A stretch of DNA of 49,868 nucleotides, taken from positions 1 through 49,868 of the forward strand of contig NZ_JAENIJ010000031.1 of NCBI RefSeq assembly GCF_016595435.1, written 5' to 3'. A model generated the notes under the pieces. It was not told where the DNA came from. It was given only the letters and a program-made list of their open reading frames with translations, and ran no database searches. Source of the stretch: Luteolibacter pohnpeiensis. GTDB lineage: Bacteria > Verrucomicrobiota > Verrucomicrobiia > Verrucomicrobiales > Akkermansiaceae. Both the position numbers and the translations under genes were made by a program. How positions within the stretch are numbered: position 1 is the first letter of the stretch; the number at the start of each line of letters is the position of its first letter. Of this stretch, positions 17,153 through 25,807 are shown piece after piece.

Positions 17153-17566
17153 ATGAAACTCAGACGCAGACCCACCGAAGATGTCGGCATGCAGATTGCG
17201 CCGATGGTCGACATCACGTGGATCCTGATCATTTTCTTCATGGTCACCAATGAGATTGTGGAGAACGAATATGACGTGCCGGTCAATCTCCCGATCGCCA
17301 GCGCCGCGGTGATTCCCAAAGACATGTCCGGACGCGTGGTGGTCAATTTGGATGCGGAAGGAAGTTATTATCTGGGTAATGAGAAAACCGATCTCGCCGG
17401 TCTAACTGCTCACCTGAAACGGCGCATGGTCGAATTTCCACCGCTCAAAGTTTACCTGCGTGCCGATGCTGAAACCGCTGCGCGCAAAACCAAGGAATTC
17501 TATCGCGCGTGCGCCGAGGCCGGTGCCGTGGAAGTGGTTCTCGGCACCTTCAATCAAACCCGCTGA
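17153..17566 (+). CDS. exbD: ExbD/TolR-family protein (first copy)
   Basis: The 137-residue protein has a short basic N-terminus, the family motif IAPMVDITWILIIFFMV with the proton-path aspartate D20 in the single transmembrane helix, and a periplasmic domain of about 100 residues with a YLRADAETAARKTKEF segment. This is the stator partner of ExbB. It starts 22 bp after exbB. A second, divergent ExbD copy follows directly, so the motor may use a heteromeric ExbD pair, a common arrangement in Planctomycetes and Verrucomicrobia. Confidence 0.9.
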   Translation: MKLRRRPTEDVGMQIAPMVDITWILIIFFMVTNEIVENEYDVPVNLPIASAAVIPKDMSGRVVVNLDAEGSYYLGNEKTDLAGLTAHLKRRMVEFPPLKVYLRADAETAARKTKEFYRACAEAGAVEVVLGTFNQTR

Positions 17567-17577
17567 CCCCTGGAGCC

Positions 17578-18024
17578 ATGATTTCACGCCGCCGAGACGA
17601 GACTCCGATTGAGCTGCAAATCGCGCCGATGGCAGACATCGGCTTCCTCTTGATTTGCTTTTTCCTCATCTCATCGAAACCACCACGCCATGAGGCCGAT
17701 TTGGGCATGACCTTGCCGGGTTCTGTTTCGGATGAAGTTTCTGTCGAAATGCCGGATGAAGTTCGCGTCGCAATTCGGGCCGATGGTGCGGTGGAGGTAA
17801 ACGAAGCGATCGTCGGAGAACCCGGAGATCATGAAATCAAACCACTCGTCAATCTTCTGATTCGCTTCAAGGAAGCTGCCGACTTGAATCACAGCAAGGC
17901 ACTGGTTACCGTCGACGCTGCCAATGAGTCGACACACCAACGCATCGTCGATGTGCTGAACGCTTGCGGAACGGCTGGCATCACCGGTGTCACCTTATCC
18001 GACGACACCACAGAGGAAAATTAG
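17578..18024 (+). CDS. exbD: ExbD/TolR-family protein (second copy)
   Basis: The 148-residue product from ATG 17578 has MISRRRDETPIELQIAPMAD, with D20 aligned to D20 of the first copy, then the transmembrane IGFLLICFFLIS and a periplasmic domain ending TGVTLSDDTTEEN. It is clearly homologous to the first copy but diverged outside the N-terminal motif. Both keep the critical aspartate, so neither looks inactive. It sits 11 bp after the first copy and 1 bp before the VWA gene. The longer frame starting at 17509 overlaps the previous gene and has no conserved sequence. Confidence 0.9.
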   Translation: MISRRRDETPIELQIAPMADIGFLLICFFLISSKPPRHEADLGMTLPGSVSDEVSVEMPDEVRVAIRADGAVEVNEAIVGEPGDHEIKPLVNLLIRFKEAADLNHSKALVTVDAANESTHQRIVDVLNACGTAGITGVTLSDDTTEEN

Positions 18025-18025
18025 C

Positions 18026-19066
18026 ATGGCAAAGGCATCACCACATCACGTCCCGAAGGATCGCAGGCTTGCCCGCAAGACGGTCACAGCAGCCGTGGCC
18101 AGCAGCATCATCGTGCACGTGTTGATCGCCATCGTTGCTGGAATTTGGGTGGTCGCACATTACATCAAAAGCGAGCCTCCGCGATTTGTCGCCCTGCCTC
18201 AGCCGAAAATCAAAGTTCCGCCGCAAACGAAGCAACATCGGATGAATCTGGCGGCCCATGCGGCGTTGGCATCCAAACCCACCTTCAAAGCGAAGCTAGT
18301 CAGCACCCGACCGACTGAATTTGCACTGCCGGAAGCGCCGAAGATTTCGATGAACGACATGCTGACACCCGATCCAGCGGCGATCGCTAACAGCATGGTG
18401 ACCGGCCTCGCCGGAGCCAGCGGTTCGGGTGCCGGTTCCGGGCTTGGGCTAACCGGCGCAGGGGGCAAAGGGCTTGGCACAGGCCTGAATTTCATGGGAA
18501 TCAAAAGCTCCGGCCAACGGGTTTTGCTCCTTTTCGATGTGTCGGGATCAGTCGTCAACAAAGCGGCAAAATCGGACATGCCCTTGTCGAAGATCAAGGA
18601 AGAGACCTTGAACATGATCGACAAACTTCCAACGGATTCCCGTTTTGGGATCATTCAGTTTGTCCGAAACTACAAGCCATTCCAACCCGAGCTGATCCCG
18701 GCCACTCAGCCGAATCGGGATCTCGCGCGCCAATGGGTCGCCAGCGAATGGAACGAATCCGGCATGATGGGCGCGCGCGGCAAGGGCGTGATCAGTCCAA
18801 CTCCGAACGGCCTCCCCGTCATCCTGCGTGCCGCTTACGCCATGAAGCCCGATGTGATTTTTCTGATCTCCGACGGCAGCTTTGAACGGACTGGTGCGCA
18901 GCCGGAAAAAGTGCCGGAGGATGAATTCGATGATCTGTTCAAGGAGCTAACAAAAACCGGAAAAATACCCCTGAATTTCATCGGCTTCGAAATGAAACCG
19001 GACGATGAAAAATATTGGTCCCGCACCGCTCGCCGCCAGGGCGGTCAGTTCAAGGAGATCAAGTAA
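18026..19066 (+). CDS. Membrane-anchored VWA-domain protein, TonB-like position
   Basis: The 346-residue protein has one transmembrane helix (about 19-45) after a short basic cytoplasmic end, a proline/lysine-rich stretch (50-75, TonB-like), and a glycine-rich linker (127-155). A von Willebrand type A domain starts near 166, with the metal-coordinating MIDAS motif DVSGS at 171-175 and a later FLISDGS. The start ATG lies 1 bp after the exbD stop. In this operon it stands where TonB or TolA stands in classical systems, so I infer that the ExbB/ExbD motor acts on this protein and that its VWA domain binds a metal-dependent protein ligand in the periplasm. No TonB C-terminal domain is seen. Confidence 0.85.
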   Translation: MAKASPHHVPKDRRLARKTVTAAVASSIIVHVLIAIVAGIWVVAHYIKSEPPRFVALPQPKIKVPPQTKQHRMNLAAHAALASKPTFKAKLVSTRPTEFALPEAPKISMNDMLTPDPAAIANSMVTGLAGASGSGAGSGLGLTGAGGKGLGTGLNFMGIKSSGQRVLLLFDVSGSVVNKAAKSDMPLSKIKEETLNMIDKLPTDSRFGIIQFVRNYKPFQPELIPATQPNRDLARQWVASEWNESGMMGARGKGVISPTPNGLPVILRAAYAMKPDVIFLISDGSFERTGAQPEKVPEDEFDDLFKELTKTGKIPLNFIGFEMKPDDEKYWSRTARRQGGQFKEIK

Positions 19067-19175
19067 GCGGAATTCCCGCGGTTTGGTTCGAGTGCTGAGG
19101 CCATCACGATATTTTCGGCAAATTTGCATTTTCCAGTCCGGTTTCTGACGCGGCACGACAGACTCTGGATGAAAC

Positions 19176-21152
19176 ATGGAAACCCGAGCTTCATCTGATC
19201 CGGAACTTCTCAGCCAATGGTGCCGCCATGGGCAGGAGGCCGCGTTTCATCAGCTGGTATCCCGCTACGCCAACCTCGTCCATCACACCGCAAAGCGGGC
19301 GAGCTTTGGCAATGAAGTGATCGCTGCGGATGCGTCGCAGCTCACGTTCATCCTGCTCGCCCGTAAAGCCAGGTCTCTAACAGATCGCGGATCCATCGCG
19401 GGTTGGCTTCATCTAACCGCCAGCCTGCAGGCGAAGAACCTGCTGCGCAAATCACAGCGTGAAATTCGTAAACTCGAACAGCTAAAGACCGCCATGGAGC
19501 CTGAGCCTACCTCCTTTCAGGAAGATCTTTGGAAAGAAATGCAGCCGGTGCTGGACGATGCACTCACCGCTCTATCAGAAACCGACAAGGAAGCATTGCT
19601 GCTGCGCTTTTATCGATCTCTCAGCATCCGGGAAATTGGCGAAACATTGGGCATCGTAACCGATGCAGCCCAAAAGCGTGTGGATCGGGCGATGACTCGA
19701 TTGCGAACCAAACTGGTAAAACGCGGGATCAAGATCACCGCCCCAATGGGTGGAACCATCGTCGGTGGATTTACTGCGGATGCTCAAGCTTCGATGCCTG
19801 CCTCTTCGTCCATGGCATCCAAGGCGATCGCCGTCGGAGCTGTCGGAAATTCTCTATCATCAAGTCTCCCTCTGCTTGCCATCATGAAAGCCTCATCCAT
19901 TGCCATTCCGGTTCTGATCATCCTCATCGCGGGCTTCTGGAGCGTCAACGCACGACATGAGATCGCAGAACTTCAGGTGCAGCGTCATCGGTTAGAAAAC
20001 GCAATCCTCAAACACAAAAACCCAGCAAGCCAAACTCAGATTGCGACCAACTCAAACCCTGGCAATCACAACCTGACATCGCAGCGGCCATCGAAGATCA
20101 ATTGGAATCAAGTCGCCACCCAGCTTTCCGGCACGAGTTCCGCCCAATGGGGAACCTTTGAGAAAGCCGAGATTGATTTGCAGTTGTCGAATTACACCCA
20201 AGAAGATTTGGCAGCAGCACTTGATGAGATCGAATCCCTTTCCCTTACCCGGTTCGTCAAAGGCCAACTGATCAACATGGTGATCTTTCCCATGTCTAAA
20301 AAACACCCGGAGTTCACTGCTCGGAAATTCGCTGGAAAGTTTGAAGGCAGCAACTCAACCGCTTCGAGCTACGTTGCCATGGCTTTCGGAGCTTGGGTAA
20401 AAACCGATCTAACAACTGCAACGGAGTGGTTTGATCAGGAGGTCACCAATGGCAGGTTTGCGACCAAACGGCTTGATGGGATTTCCTCTGAACAATGCGC
20501 GTTCGAAGCCGGTCTGACCCGTGTTTTGTTAGACACAAATCCTGACGAAGCCCTTCGCCGCTTTCTCTCGGTTCCCATTGGGTCGAGATTCAGTTTGTTA
20601 AACGAATGGAGCTGGAACCGACCCATTGAATCAGAATTACCCGAGTTTGCCAAAATGATCCGAGCCGGAATTCCCGCCGATCAACAAGCACTGGCGTTCG
20701 CCTACAAGGCACGCGGGATGGAACCTGATGAATTGTACGAATACCTGGATCAAATCGAAGCAACTCCAGATGAGCGCGCGGTCTGCATTGAAGACGTCGC
20801 CACCAGCAAGCTGGCTGGCATTTCCTCCAATCGAATGGTCACTCTCCAGGACCTCACCGAGCTGCGCGATTGGTTGGAGGACGATGCTCCTGATGACGTG
20901 ACGCGTATCACCGCCAAAGCGTTGGCGGAAGCCGCAAGCGACAGTGATCGGTATGCTTATGTCGGCAAAGTGAACTTTTCCGCAGCTGCCCAATTGGCAA
21001 TCCAAGTCGACCTTGGCAATGGCAACGATGACACACTTGTTGCATTTCTAACCAATGAGATCAGTCGATCTAACAAATCAGATGCCAGGCGATTCGCATC
21101 TCAAATCAAGGACGATTCAAAGCGGGCAGAAGTACTCGAAGCACTTCGTTGA
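19176..21152 (+). CDS. ECF-type sigma factor fused to a transmembrane helix and large extracytoplasmic domain
   Basis: The 658-residue protein begins with a sigma-70 ECF module: region 2 at about 11-90 (AAFHQLVSRYANLVHHTAKRA and a D/Q-rich ADASQLTFILLARKA) and region 4 at about 122-182, with helix-turn-helix IREIGETLGIVTDAAQKRVD. A low-complexity hydrophobic linker (190-236) leads to a transmembrane helix at 239-256 (IAIPVLIILIAGFW), then a coiled coil (260-280) and about 380 residues outside the membrane, helical, ending AEVLEALR. Such a layout suggests a sigma factor held at the membrane by its own outer sensor. Release by proteolysis is possible but speculative. The next gene is 16 bp away and resembles the outer domain. 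Confidence 0.85.
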   Translation: METRASSDPELLSQWCRHGQEAAFHQLVSRYANLVHHTAKRASFGNEVIAADASQLTFILLARKARSLTDRGSIAGWLHLTASLQAKNLLRKSQREIRKLEQLKTAMEPEPTSFQEDLWKEMQPVLDDALTALSETDKEALLLRFYRSLSIREIGETLGIVTDAAQKRVDRAMTRLRTKLVKRGIKITAPMGGTIVGGFTADAQASMPASSSMASKAIAVGAVGNSLSSSLPLLAIMKASSIAIPVLIILIAGFWSVNARHEIAELQVQRHRLENAILKHKNPASQTQIATNSNPGNHNLTSQRPSKINWNQVATQLSGTSSAQWGTFEKAEIDLQLSNYTQEDLAAALDEIESLSLTRFVKGQLINMVIFPMSKKHPEFTARKFAGKFEGSNSTASSYVAMAFGAWVKTDLTTATEWFDQEVTNGRFATKRLDGISSEQCAFEAGLTRVLLDTNPDEALRRFLSVPIGSRFSLLNEWSWNRPIESELPEFAKMIRAGIPADQQALAFAYKARGMEPDELYEYLDQIEATPDERAVCIEDVATSKLAGISSNRMVTLQDLTELRDWLEDDAPDDVTRITAKALAEAASDSDRYAYVGKVNFSAAAQLAIQVDLGNGNDDTLVAFLTNEISRSNKSDARRFASQIKDDSKRAEVLEALR

Positions 21153-21168
21153 GCTATAAAACCTCGTT

Positions 21169-22422
21169 ATGAAATCCCGCAAAAATCTCATTCGCGGCAT
21201 CGCGGTCACCGCTCTCGTTGTGGCCGGCGTCGCTTGCTATGATCAATTTCGACTCAACCAAGCCCGTATCGGCCTGAGCGCAGCCCGTTCTAAAGCTGCT
21301 ACCCTCGATCTTTTCAGTGAGTCCGGTGATTTCAAAAAATCGCGATTTACCAGCAAACAGGACCGGAATGCAGAAGCTGCTCTCCAGCAAAAAGCCGTCA
21401 CCGATTTCCTGAGTTTGGTCGACCAAATCATCGGATTGAGCGACGAGGAAAAATCAAAAGAAGACGAACTGAGCCGAAAACTGATGGTCCAATGGATGGC
21501 TCTCAATCCGAAAGTTTTGGAGCTCCTCGTTGCAGAAATGTTGCAGGGGTCCCGTGCAGACGAGCTACGTCAACAAATGGCTGCAGTTTCGCTGGTGAAA
21601 CTAGCAGCTGAGCTTCCGGAATCCGCATTGGCATATCTTGATCAAGCATCTGCCTATTTGAAGGACAACCCGGAGCGTGTTCAATTTCTCGAAGGAACGA
21701 TTGCAGAAGCGCTCAAGTCATGGGCTAAACGGAATCCGTTGGCGGCAGCGCAATGGGTGCAGGAAAATGGAGGGAAGTATGATGCATTTCTGAGCAGCCA
21801 GGCGAAGTATCAGATTTTAACAAGTGCCGCCTCGGTTGACCTGAATCTCGCATTTCGATTGATCGACCAACTTGAGCTGAATTCAAATGACTCAGCAGTC
21901 ATGCTTGCGCGGTCAGCGGCTACCCCACAGCAGCGAACGGATTTCCTGCAGGCACTTCAGCAAAACTCATCGTCGATCGTAGATAAATCACTTCGATCGG
22001 AGATGGAACGAAAGGCCATGGAAGTCATCGCGACGCGGACTCTCCAAGATGGCTTTATCGAGGCAACCGGCTGGGTCAAATCCGCGAATCTGGATTCCGA
22101 TGAAATGGATGTTTTCGTTTCCAAATTGGACTATGCCTCATCGCTGGGCGAGACCGGTCCATGGCTCGACTGGTTGGGCGATCATTCGGAAAACGATCAA
22201 GCTGCAAATACAGCTCGGCAGCTTGTCATCGATTGGACGAATGCCGATTATCAAGCTGCAGGTGAGTGGCTGCGAACCGCTGAAGAGGGTGAGATCAAGA
22301 ACCAAGCCATCCAGGCCTACGCGGTGACGATTTCCAAATACGATCCCGAATCTGCCAAGGAATGGGCGCTCATGCTGCCAGCCGGTGAGTTGCGGGATGA
22401 GACTCTGCGTGAAATCGAGTGA
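21169..22422 (+). CDS. Membrane-anchored helical protein, partner of the fused sigma factor
   Basis: The 417-residue protein has one N-terminal transmembrane helix (about 9-24) followed by a helical outer domain. The C-terminus, AKEWALMLPAGELRDETLREIE, can be aligned with the sigma fusion's final ARRFASQIKDDSKRAEVLEAL, and both contain repeated A..W segments (AAQWVQENGG here, ATEWFDQEV there). I therefore regard this as a paralogue of the sigma factor's extracytoplasmic part, encoded in the same transcript after a 16-bp gap. It may compete with, or pair with, that domain. No enzyme motif is visible. Its end lies 18 bp from the convergent lptB stop. Confidence 0.65.
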   Translation: MKSRKNLIRGIAVTALVVAGVACYDQFRLNQARIGLSAARSKAATLDLFSESGDFKKSRFTSKQDRNAEAALQQKAVTDFLSLVDQIIGLSDEEKSKEDELSRKLMVQWMALNPKVLELLVAEMLQGSRADELRQQMAAVSLVKLAAELPESALAYLDQASAYLKDNPERVQFLEGTIAEALKSWAKRNPLAAAQWVQENGGKYDAFLSSQAKYQILTSAASVDLNLAFRLIDQLELNSNDSAVMLARSAATPQQRTDFLQALQQNSSSIVDKSLRSEMERKAMEVIATRTLQDGFIEATGWVKSANLDSDEMDVFVSKLDYASSLGETGPWLDWLGDHSENDQAANTARQLVIDWTNADYQAAGEWLRTAEEGEIKNQAIQAYAVTISKYDPESAKEWALMLPAGELRDETLREIE

Positions 22423-22440
22423 AGCGATTGCCCGGTATTC

Positions 22441-23205
22441 TCACATGCGGAAATCCTCACCGAGGTAGTGCTTGCGAGCGATCGGGTCATTGACCAATTC
22501 GTCGGATGCGCCTTCCAGAATCACGCGGCCATCATGGATGAGAAACGCACGATCGGTGATGGTTAAAGTTTCACGCACCGAGTGGTCGGTGATGAGAATG
22601 GCCAAGCCATCGCGCTCGCGCAAATCCCGAACGATGCGCTGGATATCCTCGACCGCAATCGGGTCAATACCGGCAAATGGCTCGTCCAACATGAGCAAAG
22701 TTGGCTCGGTGCAAAGTGCCCGCGCGATGGCTAACCGGCGTTTTTCACCACCGGATAATGTGACTGCGAGCGACTTGGTCAGCTTCGATATTTTGAAGCG
22801 ATCCAACAATTCGTTTGCCCGTTCCAAGCGCTCCTTGCGATTTAAATTCGGCCGGGTTTCGAGGACTGCCAGCAAGTTATCAAGCACGCTCAACTTGCGG
22901 AAAATCGATTCTTCCTGCGGAAGGTAGCCGAGCCCGAGTCGTGCGCGGCGATGCATGGGCAGGCGGGAAATATTGCTCCCCTTGAAGGAAACAGATCCCG
23001 CATCGGGCGGGACCAAGCCGGCGATCATGTAGAACGACGTCGTTTTGCCGGCACCGTTCGGGCCTAACAAACCAACGATTTCACCGGGTTGAACACTGAT
23101 CGAAACCCCATCAACCACTGCACGGCCACCGTAGGTTTTGCGAAGTCCTGACGCGAATAAAACTGCCGTATCCGCGTGTTTGCAGGTCGATCCAGGGTCG
23201 TGCAT
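22441..23205 (-). CDS. lptB: LPS export ABC transporter ATP-binding protein
   Basis: LptB is the cytoplasmic ATPase that powers LPS extraction from the inner membrane. The 254-residue protein has Walker A GPNGAGKT (48-55), the signature LSGGEKRR from about 150, Walker B LLMLDEP near 170-176, and the switch histidine in ITDHSV. The N-terminal 15 residues (MHDPGSTCKHADTAV) are an extra, non-conserved extension; translation might start a little later. It is the last gene of the DUF1844-kdsA-lptC/A-lptB operon, which fixes the LPS role. The permeases LptF/LptG are not in the window. Confidence 0.9.
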   Translation of the reverse strand: MHDPGSTCKHADTAVLFASGLRKTYGGRAVVDGVSISVQPGEIVGLLGPNGAGKTTSFYMIAGLVPPDAGSVSFKGSNISRLPMHRRARLGLGYLPQEESIFRKLSVLDNLLAVLETRPNLNRKERLERANELLDRFKISKLTKSLAVTLSGGEKRRLAIARALCTEPTLLMLDEPFAGIDPIAVEDIQRIVRDLRERDGLAILITDHSVRETLTITDRAFLIHDGRVILEGASDELVNDPIARKHYLGEDFRM

Positions 23206-23235
23206 GAATTTCGAGAAAGTCGGTTACTAAAAAGA

Positions 23236-24498
23236 TCAGTGCTTGATTTCAGTGGCGTTCAGAGAGGCATCCGCCCTTCCATCAAACGAATAAACTCCTG
23301 ATTTCAGATCCACATTCAGAGTCGCTTCCGCTTGCTTGGCCCGCAGCACTTTATCGCCATCGATGATCCATGGCTTGCCACCGGTAAGCAATGCTTTCTC
23401 ATTCGCCACGCTGTAGCTGAAAAGTGCGCCACTCGCCTTCATCGGCGGTTCACCTTCCGGCATCACCCGCTCCATCAGCACACTGCCCGTGGCAACGATG
23501 CGATCAACATCTCCGACAGCAACCTCCACCTTGTCCTGCTCTTTCTGACTCGTGTCGGTTTTTTTCTTGAAGAACACCTTCAACTCATTGGCTCCACTAA
23601 GGGTGAACCTTGGGTCCGTGACCCGGACGTTTTTGAGAAAAACCAGAATGCCCTCTTTCGAATCGAAATAAACCCCGCCATCGCAATCAATGACCGTGCG
23701 TAGCGATCCTGTCGGCATATCGAGAGGAGCTGCCTCTGCTTGGTAAACGGTTGAGCCATCGGTCGATTGATCCAGCAGATCGGCTTTCGCCAAAAAGGCT
23801 TCAACCGCCGCGTTGGCCGCATTCGATTGAGCCAAATCAGACCTCAAATCGGTCCTGGTCTGGCGGTTTGCTTCTCTCACCAGCTCCGACATCGGCGCGG
23901 CATCCGCTTGGACCGCGGCTTTTTCCTCTGCGGAAACCGGCGGTGGCGTGGCTGCAAACATGGGCACCAATGACGCCCCAAGCAGTGCGGAAATACCAAA
24001 CTTGGGGATGGATGAAGAATTCATGGCCGTAGACTTAGGGTGTTCAATGACGGATTTAACAGGCCCCATCACAAAGCCTTTGGATTGATCGATCGCGTAG
24101 ACGAGGCCCAAGCCTTCAACGCTGAATCGCTCGCCGACCAGTTTCACCGGCTCTTCCGCGTGCAGCATGTAGGACCGTTGATCAAAAATCGCTCGCTGAA
24201 GATCGATTTGGGCACGCTGGGTGTGATCGGGATTAAAAAAACGAATCACAACTCCCTGCCCCTCAATCTGATATGCATCAATCAGAGTCATCACCTCCGA
24301 GCGTAATACGCTGGTAAGCCGCATTTCCTCATCGTAACGAGGCAACATGACTCCTTTCAGCACACTTCCTGGCGGCAGGAGCGATGCCGCCGGAATCAAC
24401 GGTTTCGAAGATTCCGGCTCTTGATCCTGATCAAGCACAACGTCCTGGGCCAAAAGCAGACCAGGAAGCAGTGCAAGTGCTGGAAGTCGAAATCGCAA
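23236..24498 (-). CDS. LptC/LptA-like LPS transport protein with internal signal-like segment
   Basis: The 420-residue exported protein sits directly upstream of lptB in the same operon. It has a signal peptide (1-18) and an N-terminal beta-rich domain (about 45-150, LptC-like: DAYQIEGQGVVIRFFNPDH). At 159-190 comes a second hydrophobic stretch, MNSSSIPKFGISALLGASLV, that looks just like another signal peptide, followed by a charged helix (195-255). The C-terminal OstA/LptA-like domain includes LSGANELKVFF and VGDVDRIVATGSVLMER. The frame is continuous through the second signal. This suggests a fusion of an lptC-like and an lptA-like gene, or an anchored periplasmic bridge. Residue-level LptC and LptA assignments are weak. 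Confidence 0.75.
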   Translation of the reverse strand: MRFRLPALALLPGLLLAQDVVLDQDQEPESSKPLIPAASLLPPGSVLKGVMLPRYDEEMRLTSVLRSEVMTLIDAYQIEGQGVVIRFFNPDHTQRAQIDLQRAIFDQRSYMLHAEEPVKLVGERFSVEGLGLVYAIDQSKGFVMGPVKSVIEHPKSTAMNSSSIPKFGISALLGASLVPMFAATPPPVSAEEKAAVQADAAPMSELVREANRQTRTDLRSDLAQSNAANAAVEAFLAKADLLDQSTDGSTVYQAEAAPLDMPTGSLRTVIDCDGGVYFDSKEGILVFLKNVRVTDPRFTLSGANELKVFFKKKTDTSQKEQDKVEVAVGDVDRIVATGSVLMERVMPEGEPPMKASGALFSYSVANEKALLTGGKPWIIDGDKVLRAKQAEATLNVDLKSGVYSFDGRADASLNATEIKH

Positions 24499-24510
24499 AA
24501 ATCGATGAGC

Positions 24511-25326
24511 TTAGTGCGAAGCGTGGTGAATCGCGATCAATTTGACGAGCAAGTCTTCGATAAATTCGAGCGGAATCTGGTTCGGACCATCCGAAAGGGC
24601 GTTCGCCGGATCGGAATGAACTTCCATGAACACACCGTCCACTCCGGTCGCGACCGCTGCGCGGGCTAGGACTGGGGCCAGTTCGCCATCGCCGCCCGTC
24701 GCTCCGCCCAGACCACCAGGTCTTTGAACCGAATGAGTTGCATCAAAAATCACTGGCAAGCCTTCTTTGCGCATCCAATAGAGTGAGCGCATATCGGTCA
24801 CCAGGTTATTGTAGCCAAAGGTCGTGCCACGCTCGGTGAGGAGGAATGATTCGCAGCCAAACGAACGCATTTTATTGGCGATATTGACCGTATCCCACGG
24901 GGCGAGGAATTGGCCTTTTTTCACGTTCACCGCACGGCCGGTTTTTGCGGCAGCCTCAAGCAAATCCGTCTGGCGGCAAAGAAATGCCGGGATTTGCAAA
25001 AGATCGATGTGCGCAGCCGCAAGTTCAGCTTGAGCTTCGTTATGAATGTCCGTGGTGACGGGCACTCCAAGTTCCTTGGAGATTTCACCGAGAATCCGGC
25101 AGCCTTCAGCCGGGCCAGGGCCACGAAACGAAGTAACCGAAGTGCGGTTCGCCTTGTCGAAGGAGGCTTTGAAAATGAAGTCGATGCCTGTCCGTCCGGC
25201 GATTTCCTTGAGCGAGCGTGCCATGTCCCAGGCAAACTCTTCCGACTCCAATGCGCAGGGGCCGAGGATGAAAAATGGGGCGGGCCCGCCGACGGGAACG
25301 TTGCCGATGTGGAAGGGAGTGAACAT
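24511..25326 (-). CDS. kdsA: 3-deoxy-8-phosphooctulonate (Kdo-8-P) synthase
   Basis: KdsA condenses phosphoenolpyruvate with arabinose 5-phosphate to give Kdo-8-phosphate, the precursor of the LPS inner-core sugar Kdo. The 271-residue protein has the conserved start FFILGPCALESEEFAW, FKASFDKANRTS, TDIHNEAQ and ATHSVQRPGG. A cysteine (C24 in GPCALES) stands where the E. coli-type metal-independent enzyme has asparagine, so this is the metal-dependent class by known correlation. It precedes the LptC/A gene by 12 bp in the same operon. Confidence 0.95.
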   Translation of the reverse strand: MFTPFHIGNVPVGGPAPFFILGPCALESEEFAWDMARSLKEIAGRTGIDFIFKASFDKANRTSVTSFRGPGPAEGCRILGEISKELGVPVTTDIHNEAQAELAAAHIDLLQIPAFLCRQTDLLEAAAKTGRAVNVKKGQFLAPWDTVNIANKMRSFGCESFLLTERGTTFGYNNLVTDMRSLYWMRKEGLPVIFDATHSVQRPGGLGGATGGDGELAPVLARAAVATGVDGVFMEVHSDPANALSDGPNQIPLEFIEDLLVKLIAIHHASH

Positions 25327-25373
25327 GAGAAGGTGCTAGTTTTCAGGTTTCCGTCCGAAGGGAAAGCGCAAGA

Positions 25374-25625
25374 TTACGACTCGTCCGCAGCAAGGTAGAG
25401 CGGACGCAGGTTTTGCAAGGCCATCGACAGCAATTTTTCCTCGGTGGGCGTCAAATTGCCCCGGGTTTTTCCCTCCAGCATTTCCAGCGAATCGATGACT
25501 GACTTCGCCGCACGCAAATTCACCGACTTCTCCCCGGTCCGCGGATCGGGGATTTGACCGAGAAAAAGCCCGGCGTTCTGGGCCTGAAGAATCACAAACT
25601 CGTTGAATCGAGGGTCGGCTTGCAT
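25374..25625 (-). CDS. DUF1844 family protein
   Basis: This 83-residue protein begins MQADPRFNEFVILQAQNAGL and contains LGQIPDPRTGEKSVNLRAAK, then a KTRGNLTPTEEKLL motif near its end. The pattern (FxxFVxxLxxxAxxxLG, NLxxAKxxIDxLxxLxxKTxGNLT) is that of DUF1844, of unknown function, frequent in Planctomycetes, Acidobacteria and Verrucomicrobia. I choose ATG 25625. A longer frame from ATG 25700 adds 25 residues not expected in the family and starts in the toxin fragment's stop codon. It leads the operon with kdsA, 47 bp upstream of it. Confidence 0.75.
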   Translation of the reverse strand: MQADPRFNEFVILQAQNAGLFLGQIPDPRTGEKSVNLRAAKSVIDSLEMLEGKTRGNLTPTEEKLLSMALQNLRPLYLAADES

Positions 25626-25696
25626 GGGATGAAGATGATCGGTGGAAGAGCAACGTCCAACATCGATCATCAATCCAGCCGAAACTGCGGGCAAAT

Positions 25697-25807
25697 TCAT
25701 TCGTAATGAGTCCAGAGCCGCAAGACTTTCACGATCTTTTCGTCCTCAAGGACCTGATAAACCAAGCGATGCTGAATATTAATTCGTCGCGAAAAGGCGC
25801 CTTTCAA
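25697..25807 (-). pseudogene. Truncated YoeB/Txe-type toxin (C-terminal fragment)
   Basis: A frame of 36 codons ending at TGA 25699-25697 reads LKGAFSRRINIQHRLVYQVL, then EDEKIVKVLRLWTHYE, which is the C-terminal half of a YoeB/Txe endoribonuclease toxin (family end SRRIxxxHRLVYxV...HYE). The C-terminal catalytic histidine (H34, in THYE) and the conserved arginine/histidine region remain, but the N-terminal half of about 50 residues is gone. The frame continues upstream as GDLKGAF inside the antitoxin end, so a deletion joined antitoxin codons to the middle of the toxin. A functional toxin is not expected. Confidence 0.75.
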
